Origin: an uncultured Clostridia bacterium
GTDB taxonomy: Bacteria; Bacillota; Clostridia; Oscillospirales; Acutalibacteraceae
Reading direction: 5' to 3'
DNA length: 39,647 nucleotides
Assembly (NCBI GenBank): GCA_944384995.1
Contig: CALWVN010000018.1
Span: forward strand, 1-39,647
The notes beneath the pieces were generated by a model. The model was not told the origin of the DNA, made no database searches, and saw only the letters and a list, made by a program, of their open reading frames with translations. This document shows, one piece after another, positions 35,106-39,647 of this stretch. The translations under genes and the position numbers were made by a program. The stretch's first letter is position 1. Every line of letters begins with the position of its first letter.

Positions 35106-35816
35106 TTACGCAAGACCCAGGCGCTTAAAGACCTCGTTATAGGCTTCTTCCACATTGCCCATATCGCGGCGGAAGCGGTCTTTGTCAAGCTTTTCATTGG
35201 TGTTGACGTCCCACAGACGGCAGGTATCGGGCGAGATCTCGTCGGCGAGAATGATGGTGCCGTCCGAGGTTTTGCCGAATTCGATCTTGAAGTCGATGAG
35301 CTTCATGCCCGCGTTTAAGAAGTATTCCTTCAAAAATTCGTTGACTTTGCGGGTGTATGCCTTGATGGTATCAATTTCCTCCTGCGTTGCAAGCCCGAGC
35401 GCCAGCGCATAATCGTCGTTGATGAACGGATCGCCGAGGTCGTCGTTTTTATAGCTGAACTCCAAAATGGGGCAGAGCAGCTGTGTCCCTTCCGGCACGC
35501 CCATACGCTTGGAAAAGCTGCCCGCGGCGACGTTGCGCACAATGACCTCTAAGGGTACGATGCTGACCTTTTTCACCAGCGTTTCACGGTCGGAAAGCTC
35601 TTTTACAAGGTGCGTGGGCACACCGACCTTTTCCAGCTGTGCAAATACATGGTTGGTCATGCGGTTGTTGACAACGCCCTTCCCCATGATGGTGCCTTTT
35701 TTCTCTCCGTTAAAGGCGGTAGCGTCGTCCTTGTAGTCTACGATCAAAAGCTCGGGGTCGTCGGTCTTAAAAACCTTTTTTGCCTTACCTTCATACAGCT
35801 GTTCCAGTTTTTCCAT
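35106..35816 (-). CDS. purC: SAICAR synthetase
   Basis: Joins aspartate to CAIR with ATP, step 8 in Clostridia order. The 236 residues start [60 protein letters not shown] and [14 protein letters not shown] are the family signatures. Length is normal. It lies 50 bases after purE and 138 bases before purF; that second gap holds only a short hairpin (GGCGG/CCGCC near 35025) and no gene. Confidence 0.96.
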   Translation of the reverse strand: MEKLEQLYEGKAKKVFKTDDPELLIVDYKDDATAFNGEKKGTIMGKGVVNNRMTNHVFAQLEKVGVPTHLVKELSDRETLVKKVSIVPLEVIVRNVAAGSFSKRMGVPEGTQLLCPILEFSYKNDDLGDPFINDDYALALGLATQEEIDTIKAYTRKVNEFLKEYFLNAGMKLIDFKIEFGKTSDGTIILADEISPDTCRLWDVNTNEKLDKDRFRRDMGNVEEAYNEVFKRLGLA

Positions 35817-35866
35817 ATTGAAGCTCCTTTATCTCATGTTTTTCTGAAAATGCTTGGTTTACGGTG

Positions 35867-36358
35867 TCAGTCGGCGAACTGCGCGCAAATGCGTGCATCT
35901 TTTTCGCGAACCTCTTCTGCCATCTTCGCACGCATGTCGCGAAGCTTCTTTGCGAGCGTTTCATCCGAAAGCGCCAGCATCTCGGCCGCGAGAATCGCTG
36001 CGTTTTTCGCGCCGCCAACCGCAACGGTCGCCACGGGGATGCCGGAGGGCATCTGCACAGTAGCAAGCAAGGCGTCGAGCCCCTCAAACGAGGATTTGCC
36101 CGGCACGCCGATCACGGGCAGCGTCGTGTTCGCCGCAAGCACACCGCCTAAGTGCGCCGCCATGCCGGCAATCGAAATGAGCACGCCGAAGCCCTCTTTC
36201 TCGGCGTCCTTGGCAAACGCACACGCTTCGTCGGGCGTGCGGTGCGCAGACATCACCCGCACCGTGAAGGGAATACCGAGTTCTTTGAGCTGCGCCGCCG
36301 CCTTTTCGGCAACGGCGAGATCGCTGTCAGAGCCCATGATGACGGCTACTTTCTTCAT
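35867..36358 (-). CDS. purE: N5-carboxyaminoimidazole ribonucleotide mutase
   Basis: Moves the carboxyl group of N5-CAIR to give CAIR, step 6. The 163-residue class I form begins MKKVAVIMGSDSDLAVAEKA. SAHRTPDEACAF, GMAAHLGGVLAANTTLPVIG and VAVGGAKNAAILAAEML complete the signature. A GAGG site 8 bases before 36358 favours this ATG over one two codons earlier. It is the first gene of the operon. No purK, the usual partner for class I PurE, lies in the window. Confidence 0.95.
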   Translation of the reverse strand: MKKVAVIMGSDSDLAVAEKAAAQLKELGIPFTVRVMSAHRTPDEACAFAKDAEKEGFGVLISIAGMAAHLGGVLAANTTLPVIGVPGKSSFEGLDALLATVQMPSGIPVATVAVGGAKNAAILAAEMLALSDETLAKKLRDMRAKMAEEVREKDARICAQFAD

Positions 36359-36489
36359 ATACAATACCTCACAATAAAAACGTTCTCACAAAGCGAAACA
36401 GCGGCTTTCGGCGCATCTGCCGGAGACGGGAAAAAGCCTGACTCCAAAAGCCTGCCGTGCACGGCTGCTGCCCGCGGCTTTACACTGTT

Positions 36490-36518
36490 ATTCTACTTTT
36501 TTTGCAGCCGAAAATCAA
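36490..36518 (-). promoter_or_regulatory. Promoter of the purine operon
   Basis: Minus-strand TTGATT (36518-36513), 17-base spacer, TAGAAT (36495-36490). It leaves a leader of about 125 bases before purE containing several GC-rich short inverted repeats (for example GCCGTGCACGGC). A purine riboswitch or PurR box was not recognised. Confidence 0.6.
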
Positions 36519-36609
36519 GTGCCGCGCCTTTGGTTTTTGAATATCGGCGGGATAAACAACTAAACCCTGAATTCAACAGCCGCTTTGTGGAATATGACAA
36601 CGACGGTGC

Positions 36610-37581
36610 TCAAGATCCTTCACCGACAGCAACGGGGGCCGGGATAGGCTCGGGCAGATGCGCGTCCAGCCAGCCGATCACGTCCTCTATCACCTCGCCG
36701 CGGTTGAGCTCGTTCAAAAGCTCATGCCGCGCTTCCGGATAGAGCTTCATCATAACGCCCGTGTGCCCGGTCTTGCGTAGGGTCTTATAAACTTCCGTCA
36801 CGCCCTTGCCGTATTCGCCGACGGGGTCTTTGTCGCCGGAAATGAGCAGGATGGGAAGCTCGGCGGGAACGGTGTTGTACCACACCTTTGCCGAAACCTC
36901 CTTGAGCAGCGAAAACAGTGTCTTAAACCCGTTTGCGGTAAACAGAAAGCCGCAGTGCTTGTCATGCACATATTTTTCGACTTCCTTTTCATCGCGCGAA
37001 AGCCAGTCGAAAGCCGTGTTTTTGGCGGTTTTTCGATTGTAAGAGCCAAAGGCAACGGAATCGAGAAAACGGGAACGATACATCTGCCCCTCGCTTTTGA
37101 TCACGGTGTCGGCAAGTAAAACGCCCATGCCGACCGCGGAATTTGCACCGCTTGTCCCGCAGTAAACTGCGCCGTCCAGCATATGCCCGTATTTTGCCGA
37201 ATACTTGCGCGCCAAAAACGAGCCCATGCTGTGCCCAAACAGGAAAAACGGCAGGTTCGGGTATTCCTGCCGCGCAATGTCGGAAAGCTGCTTCATGTCC
37301 TCAACCATACTGTCCGCACCGTTGTCGCCGAAAAAGCCAAGCGCCTCGTCGCTTGCTGCGGATTGCCCGTGCCCGAGGTGGTCATTGATGTAAACGGCAT
37401 AGCCGTGCTTGCACAACTCCAGCGCAAACTGTGCGTAGCGGTTGGAATATTCCGCCATGCCATGCGCGATCTGCACAACGCCTTTTACCGCGCCGAAATC
37501 CGCAGGCGCGGCGCTTTGCGCAAAAATATCACACAGACCCGAAGCGGAGGGAAAGGTAAATTCGTTCGTCAAAAATTCCAT
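36610..37581 (-). CDS. Alpha/beta hydrolase, monoacylglycerol lipase-like (serine aminopeptidase S33 family)
   Basis: Cytoplasmic hydrolase of 323 residues. GVVQIAHGMAEYSNRYAQFA is the oxyanion region, INDHLGHGQSA follows, and LFGHSMGSFLARKY is the nucleophile elbow with the catalytic Ser. ISGDKDPVGEYGKGV supplies the Asp and YPEARHELLNE the His. Such enzymes are usually annotated as lysophospholipase or monoglyceride lipase; the substrate is not known here. The ATG at 37581 has AAAAGGACG upstream; the open frame runs on to 37902 but that part is repeat-rich intergenic DNA. It is a single gene, 90 bases upstream of the purine promoter and pointing the same way. Confidence 0.88.
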   Translation of the reverse strand: MEFLTNEFTFPSASGLCDIFAQSAAPADFGAVKGVVQIAHGMAEYSNRYAQFALELCKHGYAVYINDHLGHGQSAASDEALGFFGDNGADSMVEDMKQLSDIARQEYPNLPFFLFGHSMGSFLARKYSAKYGHMLDGAVYCGTSGANSAVGMGVLLADTVIKSEGQMYRSRFLDSVAFGSYNRKTAKNTAFDWLSRDEKEVEKYVHDKHCGFLFTANGFKTLFSLLKEVSAKVWYNTVPAELPILLISGDKDPVGEYGKGVTEVYKTLRKTGHTGVMMKLYPEARHELLNELNRGEVIEDVIGWLDAHLPEPIPAPVAVGEGS

Positions 37582-37699
37582 GCGGTCACGTCCTTTTGAG
37601 GGGTGGCAGCTGTTATGCGCTGCCGCATTGAGATATAAGTATAGCACAAAAAAGGCAAAATGCCTATGCTTCGTAGGCAGGTTTAGACGATGTGCCAAA

Positions 37700-38262
37700 A
37701 TCGGACAAAATTTTTTGTGCAATATGAATACGGACTTACAACATGATTTGACCGCTGCCGAACTGCTGCCAGCGGGCAGAAGACAAAGTCGGAAAACAGA
37801 GAGCAGAGAACAGAAAAGAGAAAACAGAAATGCTGCAGACGGCTTCCCGCACCACCGCAATCTTTCCCAATCGCGTAGTGGCAGCCTTCTGCGGCTGCCC
37901 ATTTTAGACTTTAGATGTTAGATATTAGACATTAGACATGCGGCCGGGACGAAGTACTAAAATCAAAAGTCTGCGAGGCCGCGTAGTGGCAGGCTTCTAT
38001 GCCTGCCGGACACAGGCTGCCGAAATCTGCACGGGCAAGTCTATTAAAGCTGTATCTTTGCACCGTAGGGCGCGGGCTTGCTCGCGCCGCCGGTCAGAAA
38101 TAAGAAATCAGAGGTTAGATGTCAGAGGTGGTAGTGGGAAGCCAAAACGAGTGCAAACCAGAACAGCATCCCGATCGCCTGCCAAGAAAGGTGTCTTTTG
38201 CCGCAGACAAAAGACGGAGTGGGGAGACCGTAGGACGCGGGCTTGCTCGCGCCGCTGTGCAC
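37700..38262. repeat. Gene-free stretch with intergenic repeat cassettes
   Basis: No gene between 37582 and tRNA-Ala. Three kinds of repeat alternate. First, TTAGA/TCAGA-type runs lie at 37907-37938 and 38095-38130. Second, hairpins starting GTAGTGGCAG lie at 37877-37900 (CAGCCTTCTGCGGCTG) and 37984-38008 (CAGGCTTCTATGCCTG). Third, GTAGGGCGCGGGCTTGCTCG at 38065 and a close copy at 38230, each followed by CGCCGC. The third resembles the copy at 13818. A/G-rich runs of CAGAAAA type fill 37790-37835. Confidence 0.6.
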
Positions 38263-38314
38263 CAAAGCACACACGTCCCGATTTCGACAGGGGAAAATTT
38301 TTTGAAAAAAGACC

Positions 38315-38343
38315 TTGCACAAACGAAAAGGGTATGCTATAAT
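38315..38343 (+). promoter_or_regulatory. Promoter of tRNA-Ala
   Basis: TTGCAC (38315-38320), 17 bases, TATAAT (38338-38343), about 40 bases before the tRNA. Confidence 0.82.
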
Positions 38344-38384
38344 AGCTCTCGCAAAAGCGGTCTTGCGCCGCAAATAGCCCATAT

Positions 38385-38460
<76 letters not shown>

Positions 38461-38464
38461 AAGG

Positions 38465-38499
38465 AAAAGACAGAGAGCCAAAAGGTTCCCTGTCTTTTT
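38465..38499 (+). terminator. Terminator after tRNA-Ala
   Basis: AAAAGACAG...CTGTCTTTTT stem with an inner AGCC/GGTT part and an AAAA loop, directly after the tRNA. The following 38500-38776 holds no gene that I can support, only short hairpins and a fragment of the repeat described at 24513. Confidence 0.75.
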
Positions 38500-38776
38500 C
38501 TTTGCGCTTTCAACTTTCGTGTGGGAGCGAACCCCGTCGATGTTGCGGCGGTTTGCCGTCAGGCAGAGCCGCAGCCGACATACAATGCAAAGGTTTGCGA
38601 AGCAAACGAACGAAGCGCAGCTTCGATTTCGCTTTTCCGCCAAAGGAAACGTGAAGTCCGCAAACGCTTTTTTCCGTTGTTCCCTTAAGTTACGCGTTTC
38701 GTGTGCCATTTCCCGCATCAGAGGGAGGAAAAAGGCTTTTTTACATACTTGGCATAAATATTCTTCTTTTTACCAT

Positions 38777-39574
38777 TTAATATTTTTCTTTTTTGCGTGT
38801 ACATGTGAAAACAGCCGCACCGCAGAGGGAAAGGAGTGTGAAACCGCATAAGAACGGAAGCTTTGCACCGGTAGTTGGAATATCGGGATTTTGTGTATCG
38901 GCCGGCGCCGACGGGTTTTCCGGGCTTGCAGGCTCGGTCGGCTTTGCAGGCTCGCTTGGCTTCGTCGGTTCGGTAATGGGCGGGGTAACAGGCTTAAATT
39001 CCAATCCGTTGACTGCGTCTGCAATCGCCTTTGCATAACCGTCTACTGCTTCCTGTTCTGTGATATTTAACGCATAGTCCACGGCATTTAAGGCCTCTTG
39101 CAACGCGGACACGCTTTCGCCTGTGTAGCCGGACAAATCTTCGGGAACGGATGCTACAGCCTTTTCCACCTCGGTGTAGTCGGCGGGCTTAAATACAAGA
39201 TTTTCAATCGCCGTAAGGATCGCCTGCGTCTGTGCATCGACTTCTGCCTGCTCGGTGATATTTTTCCCCGATATATCCACCGCTAATGCTTCGTCGAGCG
39301 CGGTCAAGTCCTTATACAAAGCACGGTCAAGTGCTTTTGCTTGTTCTACGGCTTTGTTGTATTCCGTATAGTCGGCAGGCTTAAATACAAGGCTGTTCAA
39401 AGCATCTTCGATTGCTTGGGTTTGCGTGTCTACGATGTCTTGGTCAAGAATTGTCAATCCGCTGATGTCTTCGCTGAGCAAGCGGTCAAGCTCTGTTGTG
39501 TCTGCATACAAACTCCTATCTAAAGCGTTCGCTTTTTCTACTGCGGCGTTGTAGGCGGTGTAATCGGCGTTGGA
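38777..39574 (-). pseudogene. 3' part of a sortase-anchored repeat surface protein, cut by an insertion sequence
   Basis: The readable frame gives about 265 residues. Three tandem repeats of about 64 residues each run from ADYT to LVFKP or LEFKP and contain LD..L..DISG and a Q.EVD.QTQAI-like core, resembling FIVAR or sugar-binding linker repeats. Then a Pro/Thr/Glu-rich wall-spanning stretch, the sorting motif IPTTG, a hydrophobic segment (LPFLCGFTLLSLCGAAVFTC) and a basic tail RKKEKY. This is the C-terminus of a cell-wall anchored protein. Upstream, the frame hits a TAG at 39583 exactly where insertion-sequence DNA begins, so the N-terminal portion is separated and the gene is probably dead in this copy. 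Its ligand is unknown. Confidence 0.8.
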
Positions 39575-39647
39575 TGTATCCTAAAAAAGTAGACAAGTGT
39601 GTTAGAATAAGAGACAAGAAAAAATAGAAAGGAAAAGCACACATGCC
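39575..39647 (+). mobile_element. Left end of an insertion sequence, probably IS3 family, running off the window
   Basis: From TG at 39575 the sequence changes character: TGTATCCTAAAAAAGTAGAC, an A-rich leader, then AGAAAGGAAAAGCACAC before an ATG at 39643, the presumable transposase start. A TG terminus with AAAAAGT.GACA resembles IS150-type IS3 elements. Only 73 bases are visible, so the family is tentative. Confidence 0.55.

Noticed and set aside
36359-36489. Possible purine riboswitch in the purE leader
   Set aside because: The conserved core of the purine aptamer could not be found on the minus strand and no terminator/antiterminator pair is evident.
38777-39511. Repeats in the surface protein taken as a CRISPR-like array
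   Set aside because: The period of about 190 bases is a protein-level repeat in frame with diverged DNA, without identical short repeats and spacers.

Overview
The window looks like a chromosome segment of a gut-type Gram-positive anaerobe, most likely class Clostridia and close to Oscillospiraceae. The evidence is strong AAGGAGG-type ribosome binding sites, GC-rich housekeeping genes, a split B12-dependent methionine synthase, a purine operon with an archaeal-type IMP cyclohydrolase in place of bifunctional PurH, an Rrf2/NifS/NifU iron-sulfur set, and dispersed intergenic repeats of the kind seen in these genomes. The taxonomic call is inference; no rRNA is present.

Positions 1 to about 8450 hold an integrative mobilizable element read almost entirely on the minus strand. 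In transcription order it has a sigma-70-like HTH protein, an excisionase-like HTH protein, a small conserved protein, a two-gene cargo module, a DUF3847-type protein, an oriT with a MOBQ-type nic sequence, a MobA/MobL relaxase, a TnpW-like protein and a large serine recombinase. The cargo is a glycine-zipper membrane protein followed by a 472-residue protein I do not recognise. It has its own promoter and terminator and looks more AT-rich than its surroundings, so it is the best candidate here for an undescribed system. The relaxase reading frame has an ATC where its start codon should be.

Positions 8480-11000 (minus strand) carry a zinc-ribbon membrane protein, a PHP-type tyrosine phosphatase (CpsB/YwqE-like) and an AI-2E-family permease. 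Positions 11200-13690 (plus) carry hom and lysC, the aspartate branch leading to homoserine; lysC has a strong internal start for a regulatory beta subunit. A pyrimidine-nucleoside phosphorylase lies on the minus strand at 13859-15160. From 15310 to 20510 (plus) come an Rrf2 regulator, a free-standing methionine-synthase reactivation protein, metH lacking that domain, a cysteine desulfurase and a NifU/IscU scaffold. Homoserine, methionine and Fe-S assembly therefore sit side by side.

Positions 20600-24430 hold an orphan Phd-type antitoxin-like ORF behind a consensus promoter, an LCP-family cell-wall ligase, tRNA-Arg(CCT) and a cytoplasmic GH29 alpha-L-fucosidase. A repeat-rich gap separates these from a nine-gene purine operon on the minus strand, in the order purE-purC-purF-purM-purN-purO-AICAR formyltransferase-purD-purL. 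It lacks only a few steps of the path from PRPP to IMP. A monoacylglycerol-lipase-like hydrolase, a second repeat-rich gap, tRNA-Ala(GGC) and the 3' part of a sortase-anchored repeat protein follow. The last gene is cut at about 39575 by the left end of an insertion sequence that runs off the window.
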